From an uncultured Rhodopila sp. (GTDB taxonomy: Bacteria; Pseudomonadota; Alphaproteobacteria; Acetobacterales; Acetobacteraceae), in the NCBI GenBank assembly GCA_903932145.1, contig CAIZFE010000043.1, positions 1 through 64,000 of the forward strand: a stretch of DNA of 64,000 nucleotides. The letters run 5' to 3'. The notes beneath the pieces are model-generated. The model had not been told where the DNA came from and did no database searches. It saw only the letters and a program-made list of their open reading frames with translations. The position numbers and the translations under genes were made by a program. Below, piece after piece: positions 34,531 through 42,236 of the stretch (position 1 is its first letter; each line of letters opens with the position of its first letter).

Positions 34531-35914
34531 GCGGGCGCACCAGCTTGCCGGACTCCGCGATCTCCAGCGATGCAACCGGATGCAGCGTGGCGGGAATCTT
34601 GTGACGGGGTAAGACGCGCCGGCACGCCTCCAGGATTTCGGCCTTGATCGTTTCGAACGGGATGCCTTGGGCGGATGGCCTGACGACGATGTCCGCTGCG
34701 ATGACCGCACCGGTAATCGGATTGGGCCGCGCCCTCGCCCGAACCATTTGCACGGCCGGGTGCTGATTGATCACCGCCTCGACCTCTTCGGGATGCACCT
34801 TCTGGCCGCCGACATTGATGATGCCTTCCCTGCGTCCGACGAAGTAATATCGATCGCCCCGCAGTTCCAACATGTCCCCGGTGTCAACAAAGCCCTCTGC
34901 GTCCGTTAGCACCTTTCCATCGCCGAGGTAGTGCGATGCCGTGCGGGCCGAACGAATGCGCAGGGACCCGTCCACCACCCGCATCTCTGCCTTGGCTCCT
35001 GGCTGGCCGATCACGGTGGCGGGAAAACCCGCCAGCCGGTCGCGCACGTCAAAGGCGACCCCGGCCTCGGTGGAGGCGAACGCGTGCGCGATGTCCGCCT
35101 TCGGGTAGGCGGCAGCCAGGCTGTTCAGAACCGCCTGGTCCGCAACCTCACCAGACAAGCGAACGTAACCTGGCTGGATTTCCCGGGCAGCCGGCGTCAT
35201 CAGGGCGCGGCGCCAATGGGACGGCGTTCCCGAGATATGTGTCACACCAGATCGGCCGGCTCGCACCAGGAAGTCGCTCACGGTCTCGTTGGCCTGTGAC
35301 AATACCATGGAGCCGCCACCGAGCAGTGCCCGTAGCAGTATCTGTAATCCGCCGTAGCGACGGACGTCATAGAACGTACTCCAGACGGCGTCGTTGGCGA
35401 CCGCCAACCCGTCGTCAAGCGGCCCGGTCAGACTGGCAAGTGTGTGAACCACGATCTTGGGCCGCCCGGTCGTGCCCGAAGTAAACAACAGCCAATCGGT
35501 CACCCGGTTGCGGCGAGGGATATCACTGACGGGCAGCAGTTTGTCACGCAGGCAGACCAAAGTCGTGCCGTCAGGCGGTTGCGACCCTGGACCGGTTCCG
35601 TCGGATACAATGACATCGACCTCCGCCTCGGCGATCACAGCCGGTAAATGCTCTGGCGCAAGATCCGGAGGGCACAATAGTAAGCGACGCGCGATGCCAT
35701 CCAGTTGCAGCAGCGCGGCCACCGCTGGCAATTGCCGGGCTGACGATATCAGAACGGACTTATCGCGCAGCGTTTCGACGCCCCCTTCGAGGTTCCCGGC
35801 ATGACCGAGGTCAGCCAGGCGCAGGTCGCCGGATGCGTCGGAAACACGACGCGTGTCAGACAGTCCCGCCCTGGCGGTCAGATCCCAGAGCGCGCCGCCT
35901 CTATGCTGGTGCAT
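34523..35914 (-). CDS. Acyl-adenylating enzyme (ANL superfamily ligase), compact
   Basis: This 463-residue AMP-forming ligase activates a carboxylic acid and passes it to CoA or a carrier protein. Motifs are the P-loop LFTSGTTGRPK (about 146-156), the aromatic/Thr-Glu site FASTEAG (about 276-282), the ribose-binding Asp in VDTGDML, GRREGIINVGGQKVHPEEVE of the hinge, and the catalytic C-terminal Lys in ESGKLVR. The N-terminal region is shorter than in typical acyl-CoA synthetases. It overlaps the upstream ACP gene by 14 bases, which suggests that it loads this ACP. The acid is unknown. Confidence 0.87.
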   Translation of the reverse strand: MHQHRGGALWDLTARAGLSDTRRVSDASGDLRLADLGHAGNLEGGVETLRDKSVLISSARQLPAVAALLQLDGIARRLLLCPPDLAPEHLPAVIAEAEVDVIVSDGTGPGSQPPDGTTLVCLRDKLLPVSDIPRRNRVTDWLLFTSGTTGRPKIVVHTLASLTGPLDDGLAVANDAVWSTFYDVRRYGGLQILLRALLGGGSMVLSQANETVSDFLVRAGRSGVTHISGTPSHWRRALMTPAAREIQPGYVRLSGEVADQAVLNSLAAAYPKADIAHAFASTEAGVAFDVRDRLAGFPATVIGQPGAKAEMRVVDGSLRIRSARTASHYLGDGKVLTDAEGFVDTGDMLELRGDRYYFVGRREGIINVGGQKVHPEEVEAVINQHPAVQMVRARARPNPITGAVIAADIVVRPSAQGIPFETIKAEILEACRRVLPRHKIPATLHPVASLEIAESGKLVRPHA

Positions 35915-36146
35915 GTTCGTACAGCGCGATCAAATCACCGACGGTGACCGGGAAGAAGCCGTTATCGTCACGCGAAAAGGGGTCGAAACCCAGCTTGTCC
36001 TCCAAGGAGGCCACCAGCACGGCGATACCCAATGAATCAAGACCCGTGTTGAGCAGCAGCGTTCCGTCCGTCAACGCTGGCGCCGGCTTGCCCTGGCTTA
36101 CGCAAATGCTACGGATCTGTTCAATAATCGTTGATCGGATCGACAT
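35901..36146 (-). CDS. Acyl carrier protein (discrete, secondary-metabolism type)
   Basis: This 81-residue acidic four-helix carrier has the phosphopantetheine attachment Ser38 in GLDSLGIAVLVASLEDKLG. The sequence is far from a housekeeping AcpP (no DSLDTVEL) and resembles discrete ACPs of biosynthetic clusters. It sits between the heme-oxygenase-like gene (30 bases upstream) and the ligase gene (overlapping by 14 bases), so stoichiometric production with the ligase is likely. Confidence 0.9.
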   Translation of the reverse strand: MSIRSTIIEQIRSICVSQGKPAPALTDGTLLLNTGLDSLGIAVLVASLEDKLGFDPFSRDDNGFFPVTVGDLIALYEHAPA

Positions 36147-36176
36147 GATTGTTTCCGGGTCTGGATGTTGGACGAT

Positions 36177-36815
36177 TCAGACAAGCAGTGCCGGGGCGGC
36201 CTCGACCAAAATATGCCGGAAGCTTTCCCACAGAGGCACGACATGTTCGGTGGGCCGCAAATGCCGGCTGAGCGCCCCGTGGCCGCTTTCAGGATCGGTA
36301 TCGAATTTGATGTGTTCGACCAGAAAATGTCTGAAGGCCCGCAGCGCGTCGCTGTTCCAGTCCTGACAGGTCAGGATCGCCCGAAACACCCGCTCCAGAC
36401 CGCCATCTTCGTAACTGGCGATGCTTTGGGCGCGCGCCTGGGGTCCCATGGCCCGAACACTCCGCAGGTAGGATTGGCCAATACGATCCAACCTATAGCG
36501 CCGATCCGCATCGATCGGCGACAGTTCCAAGGCTCGGCGCATGAATTCGTCATGATTCATCCGCTCATCTGCGGCCGCGACATTGGGCCACGGCGACAGA
36601 TTGCTCGTGTCGCACTCGCCGGTTTCGAGCTCTTTCAGTTTTTCGTCATCAGGATGCAGGCTGCGCGCCAACATCAGGTTTTCGCGAAACTGGATCGAAA
36701 AATAGTAATAAATCACCGCGACATTCGTCAGATCGAATGCCGACAACTCCTTCCAGTTAAGGTCCTCGATGGACTCAACGATGGATTTGTAGGATGTGTA
36801 TTCGGAAACCTGCAT
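36177..36815 (-). CDS. Putative heme-oxygenase-fold (diiron oxidase-like) protein of ACP cluster
   Basis: I cannot place this 212-residue all-helical protein in a named family with certainty. It has an aromatic-rich core helix (VIYYYFSIQFREN, 34-46) with Glu45 and His54. A later helix pattern, His163-x4-His168-x3-Asp172 and His179-Gly (in HFLVEHIKFD...GHG), resembles the H-x3-D-x(2-6)-H ligand set of heme-oxygenase-like non-heme iron enzymes, and SPWPNVAAADERMNHDEF (73-90) looks family-specific. Such enzymes oxidise or decarboxylate amino or fatty acids. As the first gene before ACP and ligase, it may act on the ACP-bound acid. Confidence 0.6.
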   Translation of the reverse strand: MQVSEYTSYKSIVESIEDLNWKELSAFDLTNVAVIYYYFSIQFRENLMLARSLHPDDEKLKELETGECDTSNLSPWPNVAAADERMNHDEFMRRALELSPIDADRRYRLDRIGQSYLRSVRAMGPQARAQSIASYEDGGLERVFRAILTCQDWNSDALRAFRHFLVEHIKFDTDPESGHGALSRHLRPTEHVVPLWESFRHILVEAAPALLV

Positions 36816-37604
36816 AATTCACCTGTTCAGGACTGTGTGATCGATCGGTTGAACATGACCACCCGAAATTGTTGGTTTCTTTTAAACTTCCACCTTCTTG
36901 ATGGACGGAAGTCGCACGGATAGCCACATCCCGCGGATCATTGAGGTTTCCTCGCAGCTAAAGCCAAATAATTGAGTATTCGAGACGTCATTGAGGGTCG
37001 CCGCGTGTTGGTGCAACGGGAGACAATCAGGCCGCCGCTATCGTTCCGCCGGCCCGAACCGACGGCCGTTATCGATATCACAAGAACCCGACGCCGTCTC
37101 AGGCTTGGCTTGCTCGATCTGAACCCAACTATAAACCATCGACGCACCCCATGGGACCGGCGTTGGACTTTATCGTTCGCATCGAGCCGCGAAGGGCAAG
37201 TCTCGATCATTGATGTTTGGTGCGCCGCGCCATTTATGGCAAATCACGAGTTGATAACCACACACCATCACAACGAAAAGAATGGCCCACAAATCCCGCT
37301 TTGGCCGACAATGCCCGTCAAAACCCTGGATCAGCTATGCGTGGTCGTTTTATTGTCACATACGTAATTTTTATATTGCTGGAAATTTACCTGGACCAAA
37401 CGGTAACGGCCCCAGCGTCGGACACCGCCCAGAGCGGGTTGGACAGATCGTTTTGGACTTTCGCCTGCGCCGGCGCCGCGGATCGATTGCTTGCCGACAA
37501 AATTTCGTGACCGGCGCATCAAGGTGCGTGTCGAGCGTGCCTCGTTGTGACCTCCCCGTTTCGATCATGCAAATCACCTTGCGATGACGATTCGTGTCGC
37601 TTTT
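36816..37604. other. Gene-poor AT-richer region beside the ACP cluster
   Basis: In these 789 bases the open frames look non-coding: skewed composition, no start signals and no recognisable domains. The left 150 bases should carry the promoter of the minus-strand ACP operon (TTGTTGGTTTCTTTTAAACT around 36873). The base composition, with more A/T than neighbours, fits a boundary of transferred DNA or decayed genes. Confidence 0.45.
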
Positions 37605-39215
37605 TTACCGGTCCAGCCAGACATCCTCCAGGCGCCAACCGTTGAAGATGCTGTTCACCATCACCGTCATATTCTTCACCTCCGGCCGCCAGCAGGTTCC
37701 GCCGCGCAGGTAGTAGATCATCGGGCGCACCGCCTCCCGGGTCAGCTTTTGGTCGATTTGCCAGGCGATCTGCTTGCGCGTGTCCTGATCCCGCTCTGCC
37801 GACTGCCGCGCGATCAGGGCATCGACCTCCTTGTTGCAGTAATCCATGTAGGTGCGAGACCCGCACGCATAGTTCTCGGGGTAGTTCTGGTCGGGATCAT
37901 CGACGCCGTTGCCGACCTGACTCAGCGCGATCTGATATTCACGGCGGATCAGCTTCGGCACCCACAGCGCGGTTTCGACCGTCTCCAGGTCCGCCTCAAT
38001 ATAGATATCCTTGAGCTGGCCTATAAGGATGACCGACGCATCGCGATAGGTCGGCAGGTTCCGCGTGGACAGCTTCAGCTTCAGCGGCTTGTCCGGCCCG
38101 TAGCCATGCGCGGTCATGATCGCCCGCGCGTTTTCCCGATTTTTCGCGATGTCGGGATCGTAGCCCGGCAGTTCCCGCTGCATCGCCTCCGGCATACCCC
38201 ATCGCCCTTCTGGCAGAGGTTGCATGGCGGTTCCGATATCGCCTTTCCCCTGCGTCAGGATGTCCACGAAGGCTTTGCGGTCCAACGTCATGGCAACCGC
38301 ACGTCTGACATCCAGGTCGTCGAACGGAGGCACCGGGTTCATCAGCACGTTGGCCGCGACATTCATCGGAGAGATGTCGCAGATCGCCTCCGGCATCTGG
38401 GCTTTCACGTCGGCCACCAGCGGGACGGTCAGTTCATACGGGAAGATCATGTCGAACTGACCTGCCACAAATGCCAGCAGCGCGGTCGAGCGGTTGGGAA
38501 TAATTGTGTATTCGATGCCGTCGAGATACGGCAAGCCTGGTTTCCAGTAGTGGGGGTTGCGGACGACCTTAATACTTTGATTGCTCTTATAGGATTCGAA
38601 CATGAACGGGCCGGTGCCTATCGGTCTCTGGCGCATCTCCCTGGGTGAAACATGGCACGGATAAACAGGTGTGAAGCCGGATGCCAGCAATGCCAGCAAC
38701 GCTGGCTGCGGTGCTTTTAAATTGAATATCGCTTCATGGTCGCCATTAACCGTGACGCTTTCGACATTGGCGTACCAGCCTTTTCGGAAATTGACCTTGA
38801 AATTCTCTTTCGCTTTGCCGGCCAGCAGATCCCACGTGCATTTCACGTCCGCGGCGGTGAAAGGCTTGCCGTCATGCCAGGTGACACCTGTCTGTAAAGC
38901 GAAAGTCAGTTTTTTGCCGTCCTCACTCCAGGTCCAGCTTGTGGCGAGATCGGGCACGATCCCGTCGAGACTGTTCTGCCGAACGTGTTGATCGAAGAGG
39001 ACGAGGTTATTGAACACACCCATCATTGGCAGCACGACGGAAATGGTCCCCTCCTCATGGATCGACATACTGGCCGGGCTGTCGCGGTGGGTGATGCGGA
39101 GCACGCCGCCGTGCTGCTGCGCCAGGGCGTGCCCCAAAGCGATGCCGAACACCCACACAATTGGAACGATACGCAGAAAAAGCAGCCACGCCTTGCTTCG
39201 GACAGCGCATACCAT
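37605..39215 (-). CDS. ABC transporter substrate-binding protein (SBP_bac_5, peptide/opine type)
   Basis: This 536-residue periplasmic binding protein has an N-terminal signal/anchor (residues about 8-33, ending AHALAQ) followed by the family-5 fold: GGVLRITHRDSPASM, ATSWTWSEDGKKLTFALQTGVTWHDGKPFTAADV-type (about 90-123), and GTGPFMFESYK (about 197-207). ATG 39215 is preferred because GGGAGGA precedes it by seven bases; the frame continues upstream without such a site. Ligands of this family are oligopeptides, opines or sugars. No permease genes are adjacent. Confidence 0.88.
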   Translation of the reverse strand: MVCAVRSKAWLLFLRIVPIVWVFGIALGHALAQQHGGVLRITHRDSPASMSIHEEGTISVVLPMMGVFNNLVLFDQHVRQNSLDGIVPDLATSWTWSEDGKKLTFALQTGVTWHDGKPFTAADVKCTWDLLAGKAKENFKVNFRKGWYANVESVTVNGDHEAIFNLKAPQPALLALLASGFTPVYPCHVSPREMRQRPIGTGPFMFESYKSNQSIKVVRNPHYWKPGLPYLDGIEYTIIPNRSTALLAFVAGQFDMIFPYELTVPLVADVKAQMPEAICDISPMNVAANVLMNPVPPFDDLDVRRAVAMTLDRKAFVDILTQGKGDIGTAMQPLPEGRWGMPEAMQRELPGYDPDIAKNRENARAIMTAHGYGPDKPLKLKLSTRNLPTYRDASVILIGQLKDIYIEADLETVETALWVPKLIRREYQIALSQVGNGVDDPDQNYPENYACGSRTYMDYCNKEVDALIARQSAERDQDTRKQIAWQIDQKLTREAVRPMIYYLRGGTCWRPEVKNMTVMVNSIFNGWRLEDVWLDR

Positions 39216-39471
39216 CGGCTTTTTCCTCCCGGCCGAGCTTGCTGCCCGTGCTTGAACCGTAGCGTTGCACGATTGAAGGGGGCGACTCAATCAGCCATTC
39301 GGGTCGCGTGTGCGTTACGGTGTACCAGCCGCGCGTTGATGCTCGCGTCTGGTTTCCAAAAAAATGGCGATGGCGTGGAATGGTCCACAGCGACCGCGTG
39401 TTTCCCCGGGGCATGAATGACGGGCGCTGAAGCGATGGGTTTCAGCTTTCTTCAGATTGAAAGGCCATACC

Positions 39472-39798
39472 ATGCGTAAGCTTTTGTTTTCTGGCTTCAC
39501 CGCGCTCGCGCTTGTGGGCATCGCGGGATCGGTGGCAACCGCGCGGGCTCAGGATGCAAGCGAGATCGTGCCGGACCGCCACGACTATGGTTACCACCAG
39601 AATGATAATGGGCGCTCGGGGGGTGACTATGGCAGGGGGCGCTACGACAATTACGACCGTCCGAAGTACCAATACGACAACGACAAATATGGCAACCATG
39701 ATCGTGACCGCCCTGGCACCGGCTATCCTTATGGCCAAGGCAGCGGCTGGGACTACGGACACGGCAGCAGCGGCGGACGGAAAATCATCCCGCTTTGA
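39472..39798 (+). CDS. Small secreted Tyr/Asp/Gly-rich protein
   Basis: This 108-residue protein starts at ATG 39472 (MRKLLFSGF) with a signal peptide ending ATARAQ (about residue 27). The mature part is a low-complexity chain with many Tyr, Asp, Gly, Arg and Asn (DYGRGRYDNYDRPKYQYDN, about 52-70). There are no Cys. Such chains bind metals or RNA or form flexible envelope coats; no function can be assigned. A strong terminator follows immediately. Confidence 0.65.
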   Translation: MRKLLFSGFTALALVGIAGSVATARAQDASEIVPDRHDYGYHQNDNGRSGGDYGRGRYDNYDRPKYQYDNDKYGNHDRDRPGTGYPYGQGSGWDYGHGSSGGRKIIPL

Positions 39799-39808
39799 TT
39801 AATAGGCC

Positions 39809-39853
39809 CGGCCGTGCCAGTCCTCAAATTCGGAAGCTGGCACGGCCGTTTAG
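39809..39853 (+). terminator. Intrinsic terminator
   Basis: A perfect 12-base stem, CGGCCGTGCCAG (39809-39820) and CTGGCACGGCCG (39837-39848), is followed by TTTAGT. It lies 11 bases after the stop of the small secreted protein gene and before the convergent metallophosphoesterase gene. Confidence 0.8.
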
Positions 39854-39891
39854 TCTGTTGTTTGCGCACTTATCCTCCGCCCGGACAATAC

Positions 39892-40608
39892 CTAATCCCA
39901 GACAATCGCCTCTCGCGCGACTGCCACGGTGCCGTTCCCGCGTAGCCTCACCACATTCACTGTCTTCGCCAGATCCGGAGACCCCGAGTAATACGCCGGC
40001 ACCGTCGTGCCCGTCCCCACCTCGGCCGCCCGGTTCCAATGGCCCAGCGCCAGATAATCCGATCGGGTCGCCTCGATTTCAGCATTGCTGATCAGCCAGG
40101 ATGGACGCAGCGGCGGCACGCCGTCGTCCTCGTAATGGCCGTGTGCCAGGGTGACGTGCCAGCGCGCCGTCCTCAGCCGAGGCTCCCGCAAAGGCACCAT
40201 ATTGTTGTAATCGACGTGCGCGTGGCCCCAGACCTCCAGGTCATGATCCGGGAAATGCACGGTCAGGTCGTGCGTGACCCCGATGATGTGGACATGCGGC
40301 AGTTGGTTCAAACCACCCCGCAGCCAGACCGAATCCGACGTCACCGGGTCATGATTGCCCGGCAGCACGATCACCGGCACATCAACTTCGTTCAGCATGG
40401 CGACACATTGCTCGATGATCGCGGCGGACTGACGGTTGTTGTCGAAGATATCGCCGACCAGCAGGACGTAATCGGCGCCGTGCGCCTTCGCGGCGTTCAG
40501 CACGACGCGCAATCCGGTCGTGCCGTCCTCTCCATACGGACCCTGATGCGGGTCATCATCGACATGCAGGTCGGAACTATGCACCAAAACGATATCGGAG
40601 GACGTCAC
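39892..40608 (-). CDS. Calcineurin-like metallophosphoesterase
   Basis: This 238-residue protein has the full dinuclear metal set: HSSDLHVD (Asp-x-His, about 10-17), GDIFDN (about 51-56), GNHDP (about 83-87), GHAHVDYN (about 132-139) and LAHGHYE (about 158-164). It most resembles SbcD/Mre11-like or YfcE-like phosphoesterases but lacks the extra C-terminal domains of SbcD. It could hydrolyse phosphodiesters; the substrate is unknown. It is divergent from the GST gene, 128 bases apart. Confidence 0.88.
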   Translation of the reverse strand: MTSSDIVLVHSSDLHVDDDPHQGPYGEDGTTGLRVVLNAAKAHGADYVLLVGDIFDNNRQSAAIIEQCVAMLNEVDVPVIVLPGNHDPVTSDSVWLRGGLNQLPHVHIIGVTHDLTVHFPDHDLEVWGHAHVDYNNMVPLREPRLRTARWHVTLAHGHYEDDGVPPLRPSWLISNAEIEATRSDYLALGHWNRAAEVGTGTTVPAYYSGSPDLAKTVNVVRLRGNGTVAVAREAIVWD

Positions 40609-40736
40609 GTTGAAAACCCGGTCAGTTACAGCCCTCCATCAGACCGGTGCCGGCGCCGCCCGTCAACCGTCATTGGCCTGATCCGCCGGTTCGGGGTAGC
40701 ATCCACGTCAACCACAACAGAGAGGAACCAGGCACC

Positions 40737-41462
40737 ATGATCGACCTGCATTACTGGCCCACGCCGAACGGCAAAAAGGTGACGATCCTGCTGGAAGAAG
40801 CCGCGATTCCGTATAACGTCGTTCCGGTGAACATCGGCCGCGGTGACCAGTTCACCCCTGCATTCCTGAAAATGAACCCCAACCACCGCATGCCGGTGAT
40901 GGTCGATACCGCCCCGGCCGGTGGCGGCGAGCCGATCGCGATCTTCGAATCCGGCGCCATCATGATGTACCTCGCCGAGAAAGTCGGACGCTTTTACCCG
41001 CAAGACCTGCGCGGCAAATACGCGGTGACCGAGTGGCTGATCTGGCAGATGGCCAACCAAGGCCCGAAATCCGGCGAATGCGGCCATTTCCGGCGGCTTG
41101 GAGACAAGCAGGGCGATCAATCCTATGCCGTGCGCCGCTTCACCGATGAGGTAAACCGCCTCTACGGCGTTCTGAACAACCGGCTGCACGAAAGCAAATA
41201 CCTGGCCGGCAACGACTACACAATTGCCGACATGATCTCGTATCCGTGGACGGTGAACTGGAAGGCGCAAGGTCAGGACATCGAGGAATTCAAATACGTG
41301 AAGCGCTGGCAGGAAGAGCTTGCCGCTCGGCCGGGCGTCCAGCGCGGCATGGCGGTTGGCGCTGATCTGTCTGAAGACGTGACGAAACTCTCGCAGGAAG
41401 AACAGGATCGTCGCGCCAAGATCATGTACAACCAGCGGGCACGGCCGGTTCCGGCAGAATAA
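40737..41462 (+). CDS. Glutathione S-transferase (YghU/YfcG-like)
   Basis: This 241-residue cytoplasmic protein has an N-terminal thioredoxin-like domain (MIDLHYWPTPNGKKVTILLEE). The Asn of TPNGKK replaces the Tyr or Cys of other classes, as in YfcG/YghU disulfide-bond oxidoreductases. The glutathione-binding RMPVMVD and FESGAIMMYLAEK segments (about 52-82) are present. The helical domain contains the conserved YTIADMISYPW (about 160-170). AGAGGAACCAGG precedes the ATG. The DsbA-like gene 99 bases downstream may be co-transcribed. Confidence 0.9.
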   Translation: MIDLHYWPTPNGKKVTILLEEAAIPYNVVPVNIGRGDQFTPAFLKMNPNHRMPVMVDTAPAGGGEPIAIFESGAIMMYLAEKVGRFYPQDLRGKYAVTEWLIWQMANQGPKSGECGHFRRLGDKQGDQSYAVRRFTDEVNRLYGVLNNRLHESKYLAGNDYTIADMISYPWTVNWKAQGQDIEEFKYVKRWQEELAARPGVQRGMAVGADLSEDVTKLSQEEQDRRAKIMYNQRARPVPAE

Positions 41463-41561
41463 GAAAGCCCCGGCAACGCCGCCGATCGCCGGCCTCAACA
41501 TTCGCCGGGGTGCGGCGCCCGATACCGCCCAGACAGCAACCGACAACTTCAGGACTTCTTT

Positions 41562-42173
41562 ATGGCCGAACTTGAATGCTTCTTCGACTGCTCCAGCCCA
41601 TGGACGTACTTCGCGTTCGAATCGCTCTTGCGCATGCAGGATGAAATCGGGGTAACGATCGAATGGCGTCCCTTCCTGGTTGGCGGCGTGTTCAATGCCG
41701 TGAATCAGAGCGTCTATAACTCCCGCGATACCCCCGTCCCGGCCAAGTCCGCCTATAGCAAGAAGGACCAGCAGGACTGGGCCCGCCATCTCGGCCTGTC
41801 TATCCATTACCGTCCGAGCGTGTTCCCGGTAAACAGCGTCAAGGCGATGCGCGCCTGCATTGTGCTGGCACCGGACGGCAAGCTGGTCCCGTTCGCTCGG
41901 GCTGCGTTCAAGGCATATTGGACCGCCGACAAGGACATCTCGCAGATTCCGGTTCTGACCGAGATCTGCAATGGCCTCGACATCGACGCGGCCAAACTGT
42001 TTGCCGCCATCGACCAGCAGCCGGTGAAAGATACGTTGCGTGCCAATACGCAGAACGCCATCGACCGCGGCGCGTTCGGTTCTCCCACCATGTTCGTGGG
42101 TGGTGACGACATGTATTTCGGCAATGACCGCATGCCGTTGATCAAGGATGCTGTCCTCCGCCTCCGGCAGTGA
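41562..42173 (+). CDS. DsbA-like 2-hydroxychromene-2-carboxylate isomerase family protein
   Basis: This 203-residue thioredoxin-fold protein has the family start ELECFFDCSSPWTYFAFESL (3-22), with Ser replacing the CxxC motif (CSSPW), which marks glutathione-dependent isomerases rather than oxidoreductases. RPFLVGGVFNAVN (about 37-49) and the FGSPTMFVGGDDMYFGNDRM end (about 166-185) match the HCCA isomerase/GST-kappa group. Together with the upstream GST this suggests glutathione-dependent handling of an aromatic or electrophilic compound. Confidence 0.88.
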   Translation: MAELECFFDCSSPWTYFAFESLLRMQDEIGVTIEWRPFLVGGVFNAVNQSVYNSRDTPVPAKSAYSKKDQQDWARHLGLSIHYRPSVFPVNSVKAMRACIVLAPDGKLVPFARAAFKAYWTADKDISQIPVLTEICNGLDIDAAKLFAAIDQQPVKDTLRANTQNAIDRGAFGSPTMFVGGDDMYFGNDRMPLIKDAVLRLRQ

Positions 42174-42189
42174 TCGGCAAGAACGTTTT

Positions 42190-42235
42190 GTCAAAATAAG
42201 AAACCCCGAGCGGCGATGAACCGCCCGGGGTAGCG
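42190..42235 (-). terminator. Bidirectional hairpin terminator
   Basis: The stem CCCCGAGCGG/CCGCCCGGGG (42204-42230, one bulge) lies between two convergent genes. On the minus strand it is followed by TTTCTTATTTTG, a good U-tract for the secreted-protein gene. On the plus strand it would also stop readthrough from the isomerase gene. Confidence 0.7.
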
Positions 42236-42236
42236 T

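Noticed and set aside
28061-36815. A link between the phosphonate importer and the ACP cluster as one phosphonate natural-product pathway
   Set aside because: Two unrelated secreted-protein genes lie between them and no PEP mutase is present; proximity alone is not support.
36938-37587. Several 60-130 codon frames beside the ACP cluster
   Set aside because: Composition rich in Arg, Pro and Thr, mutually overlapping frames, no Shine-Dalgarno sequences and no recognisable domains.
40626-42194. A 522-codon open frame on the minus strand across the GST and DsbA-like genes
   Set aside because: It lies antisense to two clearly recognisable genes and its translation has no domain. Long antisense frames are expected in GC-rich DNA.
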